Below are positions 1 through 8,679 of a stretch of DNA of 64,000 nt, piece by piece. This stretch comes from Limnohabitans sp. 2KL-1. GTDB lineage: Bacteria; Pseudomonadota; Gammaproteobacteria; Burkholderiales; Burkholderiaceae_C. The position numbers and the translations under genes are program-made. Positions within the stretch are counted from its first letter, which is position 1. The number at the start of each line of letters is the position of its first letter. The notes beneath the pieces are model-generated. The model was not told where the DNA came from. It was given only the letters and a program-made list of their open reading frames with translations, and ran no database searches. The stretch is from positions 124,001-188,000 of the forward strand of contig NZ_NESL01000004.1 in the NCBI RefSeq assembly GCF_003063435.1, in the 5' to 3' direction.

Positions 1-1538
1 CCAAAGACCAGCCCACCGTGTTGCTGATCAAGACCGTCAAGGGTTTTGGCATGGGCAAAGCGGGCGAGGGCAAAAACACTGTCCACCAGACCAAAAAGCT
101 GACGGACGAAGACATCAAGTACATGCGCGATCGCTTCAACCTGCCAATCCCTGACAGCGAGTTGCCCAATATCCCTTTCTACAAGCCTGCAGAAGACACG
201 CCCGAAATGCGCTACCTGCACGAGCGCCGCAAAGCCCTGGGCGGCTACTTGCCCAAGCGCCGCGTCAAGGCTGAAGAAAACTTCACCGTGCCGTCTTTGG
301 AAACCTTCAAGGCCGTGATGGAGCCCACTGCCGAAGGCCGTGAAATCTCGACCACCCAAGCCTATGTGCGCTTCCTCACGCAGCTCTTGCGCGACCAGGC
401 CCTGGGCCCACGTGTGGTACCCATTTTGGTGGACGAAGCCCGTACCTTTGGTATGGAGGGCTTGTTCCGCCAGATCGGTATTTACAACCCTGCGGGCCAG
501 CAGTACACCCCGGTCGACAAAGACCAGGTCATGTACTACAAGGAAGACAAAGCCGGTCAGATCCTGCAAGAAGGCATCAACGAAGCCGGTGGCATGTCCA
601 GCTGGATCGCTGCGGCCACCAGCTACAGCACCAGCAACCGCATCATGGTGCCGTTCTACGTGTACTACTCGATGTTTGGCTTCCAGCGCATTGGCGACTT
701 GGCCTGGGCGGCGGGCGACATGCAGGCACGCGGCTTCTTGCTCGGCGGCACATCGGGCCGCACCACGCTCAACGGCGAAGGCTTGCAGCACGAAGACGGT
801 CACAGCCACATCATGGCCAACACCATCCCCAACTGCGTGTCTTATGACCCCACCTTCGCGCACGAAGTTGGCGTCATCCTGCACCACGGCCTCAAGCGCA
901 TGGTTGAGAAGCAAGACAACGTCTTCTATTACCTGACGCTGCTGAACGAAAACTACGCCATGCCTGGCCTGACCCCCGGCACCGAAGAGCAGATCATCAA
1001 GGGCATGTATTTGTGCAAGCCGGGTGCGGAAGGGACCAAACGCGTGCAGTTGCTGGGCTCGGGCACCATCCTGCGCGAATCCATTGCCGCACAAACCCTG
1101 CTGGCCACCGACTGGGGCATCCAGGCCGACGTGTGGAGCTGCCCAAGCTTCAACGAGCTGACCCGCGACGGCCAAGACGCCGAGCGCTTCAACCTGCTGC
1201 ACCCGCTGGAAACACCCCGTGTGTCGTTTGTGGGTCAACAACTGGCCAAGCACAGCGGCCCCGTGGTGGCCTCGACCGACTACATGAAGGCCTATGCCGA
1301 GCAGATCCGTCCTTTCATCCCGAAGGGTCGCACCTACAAAGTGCTGGGCACCGACGGTTTTGGCCGCTCCGACTTCCGCAGCAAGCTGCGCGAGCACTTC
1401 GAGATCAACCGCCACTACATCGTGGTCGCGGCACTCAAGGCACTGAGCGAAGACGGCGCAGTGCCCGCCACGCAAGTGGCCGAGGCCATCAAAAAGTACG
1501 GCATCAACACCGACAAGATCAACCCGCTGTACGCATAA
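1..1538 (+). CDS. aceE: Pyruvate dehydrogenase E1 component, C-terminal part
   Basis: Thiamine-diphosphate-dependent E1 subunit of the pyruvate dehydrogenase complex, which decarboxylates pyruvate and acetylates the lipoyl groups of E2. The reading frame is open from the first bases, so the 5' part lies outside the window; about 512 residues of an expected ~890 are present. The stretch from about residue 190, including GGMSSWIAAATSYST and later NGEGLQHEDGHSH, is typical of the single-chain (homodimeric) AceE type. The stop at 1536-1538 is 15 bases before aceF, which has a gggaga ribosome-binding site, so the three subunit genes form one operon. Family assignment is certain. Confidence 0.97.
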   Translation, partial: KDQPTVLLIKTVKGFGMGKAGEGKNTVHQTKKLTDEDIKYMRDRFNLPIPDSELPNIPFYKPAEDTPEMRYLHERRKALGGYLPKRRVKAEENFTVPSLETFKAVMEPTAEGREISTTQAYVRFLTQLLRDQALGPRVVPILVDEARTFGMEGLFRQIGIYNPAGQQYTPVDKDQVMYYKEDKAGQILQEGINEAGGMSSWIAAATSYSTSNRIMVPFYVYYSMFGFQRIGDLAWAAGDMQARGFLLGGTSGRTTLNGEGLQHEDGHSHIMANTIPNCVSYDPTFAHEVGVILHHGLKRMVEKQDNVFYYLTLLNENYAMPGLTPGTEEQIIKGMYLCKPGAEGTKRVQLLGSGTILRESIAAQTLLATDWGIQADVWSCPSFNELTRDGQDAERFNLLHPLETPRVSFVGQQLAKHSGPVVASTDYMKAYAEQIRPFIPKGRTYKVLGTDGFGRSDFRSKLREHFEINRHYIVVAALKALSEDGAVPATQVAEAIKKYGINTDKINPLYA

Positions 1539-1553
1539 ATCCGGGAGACACAC

Positions 1554-3221
1554 ATGGCATTGGTAGAAGTACAAGTCCCGGACATCGGGGATTTTGATGA
1601 AGTGACCGTCATTGAATTGATGGTCAAAGTGGGCGACACCGTGAAGGCCGAGCAATCGCTGATCACGGTCGAATCTGACAAAGCCTCGATGGAAATCCCA
1701 TCGAGCACGGCGGGCGTCGTCAAAGAAATGCGCGTCGCTTTGGGTGACAAGGTCAAGCAAGGCTCCATCGTGCTGGTGGTCGAAGCCGCTGGCGCAGTTG
1801 CCGCTCCAGCTGTTGCACCGGCTGCTGCTGTGGCCGCACCAGCGCCTGCTTCTGCGCCTGTTGCGGTGGCCCCGGTGGCTGCCGTGGCCGCAGCACCTGC
1901 TGCATCTGGCCCCGTGCAAGTGTTTGTGCCCGACATTGGCGATTTCAAAGACGTGGTCGTCATCGAAGTGATGGTCAAGCCCGGCGACACCATCAAGGTC
2001 GAGCAATCGCTGATCACCGTCGAGTCCGACAAAGCCTCGATGGAAATCCCGTCTTCGGCGGCTGGCGTGCTCAAAGAGCTCAAAGTCAAAGTGGGTGACA
2101 CGGTCAACATTGGTGACCTGCTGGCGGTGCTGGAAGGCACAGCTGTTGCGGCTGCACCCGCAGCGGCTGCTGTTGCGGCTGCTCCTGTTGCCGTGGCTTC
2201 GGCCCCAGCGGCTGTGCAAACGCCCGTCGCGGCGGCCGCCGCTGCCGTGGCAGCGCCTGCCCACGCACCCGGTGGCAACACCGTGGGCTTGCCCCACGCG
2301 TCGCCCTCGGTGCGCAAGTTCGCACGCGAGCTGGGTGTGCCGCTCGACGAAGTCAAAGGCTCCGGCCTCAAAGGCCGCATCACGGCCGATGACGTCCAAA
2401 CCTTCACCAAAGCCGTCATGTCTGGCGCTGCGCAGACCAAAGCGCAAGCGGCCAAAGCCCCTGCGGCTTCGGGCGGTGGTGGTTCCGAGTTGGGCCTGAT
2501 CCCCTGGCCCAAGGTCGACTTCGCCAAGTTCGGCCCCATCGAGCGCAAAGAGATGGGCCGCATCAAGAAGATCAGCGGTGCGAATTTGCTCCGCAACGCC
2601 ATCATGATTCCGGCCGTCACCAACCACGACGACGCCGACATCACCGACCTCGAAGCCTTCCGCGTCTCGACCAACAAAGAGAACGAGAAGAGCGGCGTGA
2701 AGGTCACGATGCTGGCGTTCCTGATCAAGGCTTGCGTGGCCGCGCTCAAGAAATACCCCGAGTTCAACAGCTCGCTCGACGGCGATGCGCTGGTCTACAA
2801 AAACTACTGGCACATCGGCTTTGCCGCTGACACGCCCAATGGTTTGATGGTCCCCGTCATCCGCGATTGCGACAAAAAAGGCGTGCTGCAAATCAGCCAG
2901 GAAATGGGCGAATTGGCCAAGAAAGCCCGCGACGGCAAACTCGGCCCAGCCGAAATGTCCGGCGCGACTTTCACCATCTCCAGCCTCGGCGGCATTGGCG
3001 GCAAGTACTTCACGCCCATCATCAACGCGCCCGAAGTGGCCATTTTGGGTGTGTGCAAGAGCACCATGGAACCCGTCTGGGACGGCAAGCAGTTTGTGCC
3101 GCGCCTGATGCTGCCTTTGAGCCTGACATGGGATCACCGCGTCATCGACGGCGCCGCAGCGGCACGCTTCAACGCGTTCCTGGGTCAAATCCTCAGCGAC
3201 TTCCGTCGCGTGTTGCTCTAA
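1554..3221 (+). CDS. aceF: Pyruvate dehydrogenase E2, dihydrolipoamide acetyltransferase
   Basis: 555-residue E2 core that transfers acetyl groups from lipoyl arms to CoA. Two lipoyl domains are visible: residues 1-75 with the lipoylated lysine in ESDKASME at K43, and about 118-195 with a second ESDKASME. Each is followed by a long Ala/Pro/Val swinging linker. An E3/E1-binding domain follows at about 250-285 (SPSVRKFARELGV), then the catalytic domain from about 315, ending with the HxxxD active site DHRVIDG (H528, D532). It lies between aceE and lpdA with short gaps, which fits one transcript. Nothing is missing. Confidence 0.97.
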   Translation: MALVEVQVPDIGDFDEVTVIELMVKVGDTVKAEQSLITVESDKASMEIPSSTAGVVKEMRVALGDKVKQGSIVLVVEAAGAVAAPAVAPAAAVAAPAPASAPVAVAPVAAVAAAPAASGPVQVFVPDIGDFKDVVVIEVMVKPGDTIKVEQSLITVESDKASMEIPSSAAGVLKELKVKVGDTVNIGDLLAVLEGTAVAAAPAAAAVAAAPVAVASAPAAVQTPVAAAAAAVAAPAHAPGGNTVGLPHASPSVRKFARELGVPLDEVKGSGLKGRITADDVQTFTKAVMSGAAQTKAQAAKAPAASGGGGSELGLIPWPKVDFAKFGPIERKEMGRIKKISGANLLRNAIMIPAVTNHDDADITDLEAFRVSTNKENEKSGVKVTMLAFLIKACVAALKKYPEFNSSLDGDALVYKNYWHIGFAADTPNGLMVPVIRDCDKKGVLQISQEMGELAKKARDGKLGPAEMSGATFTISSLGGIGGKYFTPIINAPEVAILGVCKSTMEPVWDGKQFVPRLMLPLSLTWDHRVIDGAAAARFNAFLGQILSDFRRVLL

Positions 3222-3230
3222 GGACTTGAT

Positions 3231-5060
3231 ATGGCACTGATAGATATTCAAGTTCCCGATATTGGCGACTTCGACGAAGTCACGGTGATCGAGTTGATGG
3301 TCAAGGTGGGCGATACCGTCAAACCTGACCAAAGTCTGATCACCGTGGAGAGCGACAAGGCCTCCATGGAAATTCCATGCAGCCACGGTGGCGTGGTCAA
3401 AGAACTCAAGGTCAAGTTGGGCGACAAGGTCAAGCAAGGCTCGGTGGTGTTGGTGCTGGAAGGTGAGGGCGCTTCAGCCGCTCCTGCCTCTGCAGTTCCT
3501 GCGGCAGCCTCCGCGCCAGCCGCATCTGCGCCCGTGGCAGCCACACCCGCACCCACTGCCTCGTCCTTCGGCGGCTCGGCCGACATCGAGTGCGATGTGC
3601 TCGTGTTGGGCGGTGGCCCCGGCGGCTACTCGGCGGCGTTTCGTGCAGCCGATCTGGGCCTCAAAGTCGTGATCGTTGAGCGCTACGCCACCTTGGGCGG
3701 TGTGTGCCTGAACGTCGGTTGCATCCCCTCCAAAGCCTTGCTGCACGTCGCAGCGGTGATGGACGAAGTGGCTCACATGGCCGATTTGGGTGTTGACTTC
3801 GGTGCACCGGTGGTCAACATCGACAAGCTGCGCGGCCACAAAGAAAAAGTCATTGGCAAGCTCACAGGCGGCTTGGCTGCCATGGCCAAGATGCGCAAGA
3901 TCACCACCGTGCGTGGCTTGGGCCAATTCGTGGGTGCCAACCACCTTGAAGTGTCTGAGACCACCGGCACCGCGCAAGAACAAAACGGCAGCAAAAAAGT
4001 GATCGCCTTCAAAAAGGCCATCATCGCTGCAGGTTCGCAAGCTGTGCGTTTGCCTTTCATGCCCAACGACCCACGCGTGGTCGACAGCACTGGCGCTTTG
4101 GAACTCAAAGAAGTGCCTAAGCGGATGCTCATTTTGGGCGGCGGCATCATCGGCCTAGAGATGGGCACCGTTTACAGCACGTTGGGCGCACGCCTGGACG
4201 TGGTGGAAATGATGGACGGCCTCATGCAAGGCGCTGACCGCGACTTGGTGAAGATCTGGCAAAAGATGAACGCCAAGCGCTTTGACAACATCATGCTCAA
4301 GACCAAGACCGTGTCCGCACGCGCCTTGCCAGAAGGCATTGAAGTCACGTTCGAGAGCGCTGAACCCGGTGGCACCGCCCCCGCGCCGCAGGTGTACGAC
4401 CTCGTGTTGCAAGCCGTGGGCCGCACGCCCAATGGCAAAAAACTCGCCGCTGAAAAAGCTGGTGTGTCTGTGACCGACCGTGGCTTCATCAACGTCGACA
4501 TTCAAATGCGCACCAACGTGCCGCACATCTTTGCCATTGGCGACATCGTGGGCCAGCCCATGTTGGCGCACAAGGCTGTGCACGAGGCGCATGTGGCGGC
4601 CGAAGTGATTGCGGGCGAACTGCAAGGCAACAAAGAGCTGGCAGCAGCGGCGTTCAACGCACGCGTCATCCCCAGCGTGGCCTACACCGACCCCGAAGTG
4701 GCATGGGTGGGTTTGACCGAAGACCAAGCCAAAGCGCAAGGCATCAAGGTGAAAAAGGGCTTGTTCCCTTGGACCGCCTCGGGCCGCGCCATTGCCAACG
4801 GCCGCGACGAAGGCGTGACCAAACTGCTGTTTGACGACAGCCCCGAAGCGCACGGCCACGGCAAGATCTTGGGCGGCGGTATGGTCGGCACGCACGCGGG
4901 CGACATGATTGGCGAGATTGCTCTGGCCATCGAGATGGGCGCAGACGCGGTGGACATCGGCAAAACCATCCACCCACACCCCACGCTGGGCGAAAGCATC
5001 GGCATGGCGGCAGAAGTGGCGCACGGTAGCTGCACGGACTTGCCGCCGTCGAAGAAGTAG
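3231..5060 (+). CDS. lpdA: Dihydrolipoamide dehydrogenase (E3) with N-terminal lipoyl domain
   Basis: 609-residue flavoprotein that reoxidises dihydrolipoamide with NAD+. The N-terminus is a lipoyl domain (ESDKASME, K43) joined by an Ala/Pro linker to the E3 body; E. coli Lpd (~474 residues) lacks this extension. Visible motifs are FAD-binding GGGPGG (127-132), redox cysteines C159/C164 in [16 protein letters not shown]-binding [10 protein letters not shown], and the C-terminal His-Glu pair in HPHPTLGES (H583, E588). It is the last gene of the aceE-aceF-lpdA operon and is followed 19 bases on by a perfect terminator hairpin. Its last 349 bp (4712-5060) recur at 5831-6179, and its last ~93 bp recur again at 12320-12415. 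Confidence 0.97.
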   Translation: MALIDIQVPDIGDFDEVTVIELMVKVGDTVKPDQSLITVESDKASMEIPCSHGGVVKELKVKLGDKVKQGSVVLVLEGEGASAAPASAVPAAASAPAASAPVAATPAPTASSFGGSADIECDVLVLGGGPGGYSAAFRAADLGLKVVIVERYATLGGVCLNVGCIPSKALLHVAAVMDEVAHMADLGVDFGAPVVNIDKLRGHKEKVIGKLTGGLAAMAKMRKITTVRGLGQFVGANHLEVSETTGTAQEQNGSKKVIAFKKAIIAAGSQAVRLPFMPNDPRVVDSTGALELKEVPKRMLILGGGIIGLEMGTVYSTLGARLDVVEMMDGLMQGADRDLVKIWQKMNAKRFDNIMLKTKTVSARALPEGIEVTFESAEPGGTAPAPQVYDLVLQAVGRTPNGKKLAAEKAGVSVTDRGFINVDIQMRTNVPHIFAIGDIVGQPMLAHKAVHEAHVAAEVIAGELQGNKELAAAAFNARVIPSVAYTDPEVAWVGLTEDQAKAQGIKVKKGLFPWTASGRAIANGRDEGVTKLLFDDSPEAHGHGKILGGGMVGTHAGDMIGEIALAIEMGADAVDIGKTIHPHPTLGESIGMAAEVAHGSCTDLPPSKK

Positions 5061-5079
5061 ATAAGCGGCAGCGCTTTGA

Positions 5080-5121
5080 AAGTAAGAAGCCCGAACAGGC
5101 AACGGTTCGGGCTTCTTACTT
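5080..5121 (+). terminator. Terminator of the pyruvate dehydrogenase operon (copy 1)
   Basis: A 17-bp perfect inverted repeat (5080-5096 against 5105-5121) with an 8-base loop starts 19 bases after the lpdA stop. The stem differs completely from those behind lpdA copies 2 and 3. Confidence 0.8.
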
Positions 5122-5226
5122 ACTGGCTACTCGCAATGCGTAGCTGTGTATCTTCCATCGGTGTATGGGGCTGATCGGTTCCACTCGGAAAAAGCCTGAT
5201 GGGATGCTTGCAATTTTAGTTATTCG

Positions 5227-5553
5227 ATGCACAATAACCCTATGCTCACCGTCATCGAAAGCCCCGAATTTATGGACTGTGCCGCCAAAATTTGGAGCGA
5301 AGACGAGCGCCATGCCTTTGTGGACTGGATAGCCAACAACCCCGATGCGGGTGACGTGATACCCCGCACTGGTGGTCTGCGCAAGGTGCGTTGGGTGCGT
5401 GCTGGCATGGGGAAAAAAGGCGGGGCGCGGGTGATTTACTTCGTGCGCAATGCCCGCGGTGAGCTGGTGCTGGTAACGGTCTACACCAAGGGCCGTATTG
5501 AAAACATTCCTGCGCACCTGTTGCGCGCTTTGAAGGAGAAATACGATGTCTGA
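5227..5553 (+). CDS. RelE/HigB-type toxin of a type II toxin-antitoxin pair
   Basis: A 108-residue basic protein of the RelE/ParE superfamily (HigB/RelE-like branch), whose members usually cleave mRNA in the ribosome. Supporting signs are the N-terminal SPEF segment, the GGLRKVRW strand, the GGARVIYF strand and the C-terminal TVYTKGR strand ending in LLRALKEKY. A second ATG at 5242 (MLTVIE) may be the real start; neither has a clear Shine-Dalgarno sequence. It overlaps the next gene by 8 bases, toxin first. The unusual point is the partner, which is BrnA-like rather than the expected Cro/C1-type antitoxin. Toxicity is inferred from family only. Confidence 0.8.
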   Translation: MHNNPMLTVIESPEFMDCAAKIWSEDERHAFVDWIANNPDAGDVIPRTGGLRKVRWVRAGMGKKGGARVIYFVRNARGELVLVTVYTKGRIENIPAHLLRALKEKYDV

Positions 5554-5824
5554 TGCAGCAAGACAAGTTGATACCGATACTGCGTCCCTACTCGCATCGA
5601 TTGAGCGGGGGCTTGCGCAGACCGCACGCGGTGAAGGGCGCGTCAACACCCCAGAGCAGATCATGGCGCGGCGCTTAGGCGGACGGCCCGTACAGGCCGA
5701 GCACAAGAAGCCTGTCACCCTGCGCCTCGATGCCGATGTGTTGGAGCGCTGGCGTGCCAGTGGCAAAGGCTGGCAGACAAGGGCTGCGTTGGCACTGGCG
5801 AAGTCGGCACCCGGCGCGGCTTGA
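5546..5824 (+). CDS. BrnA-like antitoxin
   Basis: A 92-residue protein whose second half (KPVTLRLDADVLERWRASGKGWQTR) matches the BrnA antitoxin signature, a ribbon-helix-helix-like DNA-binding segment. It would neutralise the upstream toxin and repress the pair. Residues 1-55 are hydrophilic and poorly defined. BrnA proteins usually continue WQTRI-N-ALR; here the tail reads WQTRAALALAKSAPGAA and stops 6 bases before the second lpdA copy begins, so the C-terminus may have been remodelled at that junction. The true BrnTA pair at 17377-17878 has the canonical tail WQTRINDTLRAAL. Confidence 0.75.
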   Translation: MSDAARQVDTDTASLLASIERGLAQTARGEGRVNTPEQIMARRLGGRPVQAEHKKPVTLRLDADVLERWRASGKGWQTRAALALAKSAPGAA

Positions 5825-5830
5825 AGGGCT

Positions 5831-6179
5831 TTTGACCGAAGACCAAGCCAAAGCGCAAGGCATCAAGGTGAAAAAGGGCTTGTTCCCTTGGACAGCGTCT
5901 GGCCGCGCCATTGCCAACGGCCGCGACGAAGGCGTGACCAAACTCCTGTTTGACGATTCACCCGAGGCCCACGGCCACGGCAAGATCTTGGACGGCGGCA
6001 TGGTGGGCACGCATGCGGGCGACATGATTGGCGAGATCGCTTTGGCGATTGAGATGGGCGCAGACGCTGTGGACATTGGCAAAACCATCCACCCCCACCC
6101 CACGCTGGGCGAAAGCATCGGCATGGCGGCGGAGGTGGCGCATGGCAGCTGTACGGACTTGCCGCCTGGCAAGAAGTAA
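5831..6179 (+). pseudogene. Second copy of the lpdA 3' end (349 bp)
   Basis: Collinear with bases 4712-5060 and of identical length. It encodes the same E3 C-terminal residues from [10 protein letters not shown] through HPHPTLGES to the stop, ending DLPPGKK instead of DLPPSKK. Differences from copy 1 are scattered and mostly synonymous, so it is a diverged allele rather than a fresh tandem duplication. No start codon or upstream E3 part is present; a frame continuing in from 5730 is chance. It is followed by its own terminator. Most likely it is the recipient's or a donor's lpdA end left behind by an insertion. Confidence 0.9.
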
Positions 6180-6193
6180 GCGTTGTCGCTTCC

Positions 6194-6233
6194 AAACAAA
6201 GCCGCCAGCCTGCGAGGGTTGGCGGCTTTGTTT
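6194..6233 (+). terminator. Terminator behind lpdA copy 2
   Basis: 17-bp stem (6194-6210 with 6217-6233, one G-T wobble) around a 6-base loop, ending in TTTGTTT. Its core, GGTTGGCGGCTT, is shared with the terminator behind lpdA copy 3 but not with the one behind copy 1. Confidence 0.8.
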
Positions 6234-6316
6234 CATGCAGGGTGTTTACCGTCATTCATGGGGGTATTCAAGAAGTCGATCACCTCATAGAGTCAGCGCT
6301 TTGACATTGATTCTGT

Positions 6317-7726
6317 ATGGACCCCCTTGAACTCACGCTGATGGAAGCGGCCGCAGCACTGCACACACGACAACTCGGGCACTTGGAATATGTCCACGCC
6401 TTGCTTGCGCAAACCGACCGATTGGCCCATCTGAATGCCTGGATCAGCCGTGATCCTGAGCGATTGATCCAGCAAGCCAAGGTCCTCGATCAAGCCTCAA
6501 GTGCGCAGCCTGATCATCGACCTTTGGCGGGCATGCCCGTGGCGATCAAGGACAACATCGACACCGCTGATCTGCCGACCAGTGGTGGCACAAGGGCATT
6601 GCTGGCCTCCAGACCCACGCGCAATGCCGCCGTGGTCGAGTGTCTGCTGCAGTCGGGCGGCTTGATCGCGGGCAAAACCAATCTGCACGAACTGGCCTTG
6701 GGGGGCACCAACCACAACGCGGTCACAGGTGCTTGTCGCAACCCCTGGAACCCCTTGCTCATCCCGGGCGGTAGCAGTGGCGGCTCTGCAGTGGCAGTGG
6801 CCTCGCGCATGGTGCCCGCTGCACTGGGCACAGACACAGGCGCCTCAGTGCGTCTGCCTGCTGCATTGTGTGGTGTGGTCGGGTTCAGGCCCAGCAAGGG
6901 CCGCTACGGATCGCAAGGTATCTTGCACTTGTCACCCACCAAGGACACCGTGGGGCCCATGGCTCGCAGTGTTGCAGACGTAGCCTGGCTCGACAGTCTC
7001 TTGGCACAAGACCGACTGGACATGCCTCGTGTGTCGCTCAAGGGCCTGCGCCTGGGCATCCTGCGAGGGGACTTTTTCGAAGGTGCCGACCCGCAAGTTC
7101 TGGTGGTCATTGAGCAAGCGCTGGATACGCTGGTCTCTGAAGGCGTTGTGTGCGTGCCGCTGGATGTGCCAGACCTGAAACGTCACAACGATGCCACGGG
7201 TTCGACCTTGGTGATGTTCGAAATGATGCAAAGTCTGCCTGCTTATGCCGAGGCACAAGGGCTGTCCATGGAGGCCCTGCTGGCAGGCGTGGGCAGCCCG
7301 GACGTGGCCCTGCTCTTGTCAGGGCAACTCGGCCATGAGCGCGTCACGGCCACGGCCTATGCTGCGGCACAAGCCAGGCGACAAAAACTGCAAGCCGCTT
7401 ACGCCCGCCACTTTGCCGACCACCGTCTGGATGCCCTGGCATTTCCTACCTGCCTCATGACCGCTCCGCCTGTGGGGCATGACGACAGGGTTGATTTGAA
7501 TGGGCAACAAGTGCCCACGTTCAAAACCTTGATCCGCAACACCGATCCCGGCAGCAATGCGGGACTGCCCGGTATCAGCCTCCCGGCGGGTTTGACGGCA
7601 GAGGGCTTGCCGGTGGGGCTGGAGCTGGACGGCCCCTTGGGCACGGATCGCCACCTTTTGGGTGTGGCTGCGGCCATTGAACGGGCTTTGCCACCCCTGC
7701 CACGCCCACCGTTGGCTTATGCCTGA
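6317..7726 (+). CDS. Amidase (amidase-signature family)
   Basis: 469-residue cytoplasmic amide hydrolase of the amidase-signature family, with the Ser-cisSer-Lys triad: K78 in PVAIKDNI, Ser153 within GGSSGGSA, and Ser177 in GTDTGASVR. The length is typical for the stand-alone family; the substrate cannot be read from sequence. No GatB/GatC neighbours exist, so it is not the tRNA amidotransferase subunit. The ATG at 6317 is the first in frame after the preceding terminator. It converges on, and overlaps by 10 bases, the LuxR-type regulator at 7717-8496. A second, exported amidase lies at 9725, so the pair may act on related amides in different compartments (inference). Confidence 0.88.
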   Translation: MDPLELTLMEAAAALHTRQLGHLEYVHALLAQTDRLAHLNAWISRDPERLIQQAKVLDQASSAQPDHRPLAGMPVAIKDNIDTADLPTSGGTRALLASRPTRNAAVVECLLQSGGLIAGKTNLHELALGGTNHNAVTGACRNPWNPLLIPGGSSGGSAVAVASRMVPAALGTDTGASVRLPAALCGVVGFRPSKGRYGSQGILHLSPTKDTVGPMARSVADVAWLDSLLAQDRLDMPRVSLKGLRLGILRGDFFEGADPQVLVVIEQALDTLVSEGVVCVPLDVPDLKRHNDATGSTLVMFEMMQSLPAYAEAQGLSMEALLAGVGSPDVALLLSGQLGHERVTATAYAAAQARRQKLQAAYARHFADHRLDALAFPTCLMTAPPVGHDDRVDLNGQQVPTFKTLIRNTDPGSNAGLPGISLPAGLTAEGLPVGLELDGPLGTDRHLLGVAAAIERALPPLPRPPLAYA

Positions 7727-8496
7727 TGCAAAAGCTGCCCGATGTGGGCGGCCAGTTTGTTGCGCCCCTGAACGCCAAGCTTTTCAAACGCATGGCTCAG
7801 GTGATAACGCACGGTGGTAAAGCCAATCTGGAGCTGGCGTGCAACTTCCTTGTCTGAGCAACCGTTCAGGCAATGCACCACCACATCGGCCTCGCGCTGG
7901 CTGAGCTGGCAATGTCCAGTCAAGACTTGGCGCAGCTCGGATTCGTCATGACCCCTCCAAGCGGTCTTGGGGGTCTCCACTGCTTCAAGGCGACTCAATG
8001 CCGCCGTGAATACCGGGGCAAGGATGTTCAGGCAAGCCATGTCCTGCCGACTGAAGTCTTCTCGTCCCTTTGCGCGGTAAATGACCAAATCGCCCAGACA
8101 CGCATCACCACGGTAGGCGTACAGGTTCACGCCCCAGTGAATACCGTCCTGACGCAGGTGGTCGTTGTAAAACTCGGAGCCTTCAAGTTCTTGTGCAGAA
8201 CACACATCGCTGACCCGCGCGGGTGAGCGCAAGGCCCGCAGGCGCGGTGTGATGAGATCACAAAACTGGAAGTGGTCCTCATATGCTCGGATTCTGGAGG
8301 GCTTGACGTTGTAGGACGCGCAAATGGTGTACCGATTCGTTTTGGCACTCCATTGACGCGACACCAGATGATCGGCCTGCATGAACTGCGCCAAGGGTTG
8401 CGCGAGCGTTTGGAGTAATTGTGCTTTCGAGACATCCGAGGCCATCACTGCGCACAGGTCTGCCAGCATTTTGGATTGTTGTGTGTTCAGGTACAT
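7717..8496 (-). CDS. LuxR-type transcriptional regulator 1
   Basis: 259 residues. The C-terminal ~60 residues form a LuxR/FixJ helix-turn-helix (LSQREADVVVHCLNG then KEVARQLQIGFTTVRYHL). The N-terminal ~180 residues look like a GAF/PAS-type sensor and not a phosphoacceptor receiver. It resembles the regulator at 11443-12177 in sequence and layout: FYNDHLRQDGIHWGVNLYAY here and FFNDFLMKDGLYWGVNLYAW there. It is divergent from the Bug-type binding protein at 8680 with a 183-base shared control region, which makes that gene a likely target. The ligand is unknown; it is not an obvious acyl-homoserine-lactone receptor. Confidence 0.85.
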   Translation of the reverse strand: MYLNTQQSKMLADLCAVMASDVSKAQLLQTLAQPLAQFMQADHLVSRQWSAKTNRYTICASYNVKPSRIRAYEDHFQFCDLITPRLRALRSPARVSDVCSAQELEGSEFYNDHLRQDGIHWGVNLYAYRGDACLGDLVIYRAKGREDFSRQDMACLNILAPVFTAALSRLEAVETPKTAWRGHDESELRQVLTGHCQLSQREADVVVHCLNGCSDKEVARQLQIGFTTVRYHLSHAFEKLGVQGRNKLAAHIGQLLHQA

Positions 8497-8679
8497 GGTG
8501 TGTGTTGGACTTCTCAGGAGTTTCCAAAGTTATCAAATCACTCTTCAAGGTCAAGAGAGATTACCCTTTGCCGTTGTTCCTCTTGACGACTCGACCATCA
8601 ATCTTGAGGGTGTTCCAAGTGCACCGAAAAACCTAAAGTCTCGCAGTGTTTTATTTTTTTTGACTTTCAAGGAGCCGTG

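Noticed and set aside
1415..2767. 450-codon minus-strand frame over aceF, rich in Ala and Thr
   Set aside because: Antisense shadow of the GC-rich lipoyl linkers; no family resemblance, and aceF is certain.
5730..5830. Coding start upstream of lpdA copy 2 making a 149-residue protein
   Set aside because: The first ~33 codons are the BrnA gene read in another frame; only the lpdA-derived part is real, and it lacks the rest of E3.
7717..8496. Quorum-sensing (acyl-homoserine-lactone) receptor interpretation of the LuxR-type regulators
   Set aside because: No autoinducer-binding signature (WxxxY/DPxW pattern) could be recognised and no luxI-like gene is nearby.
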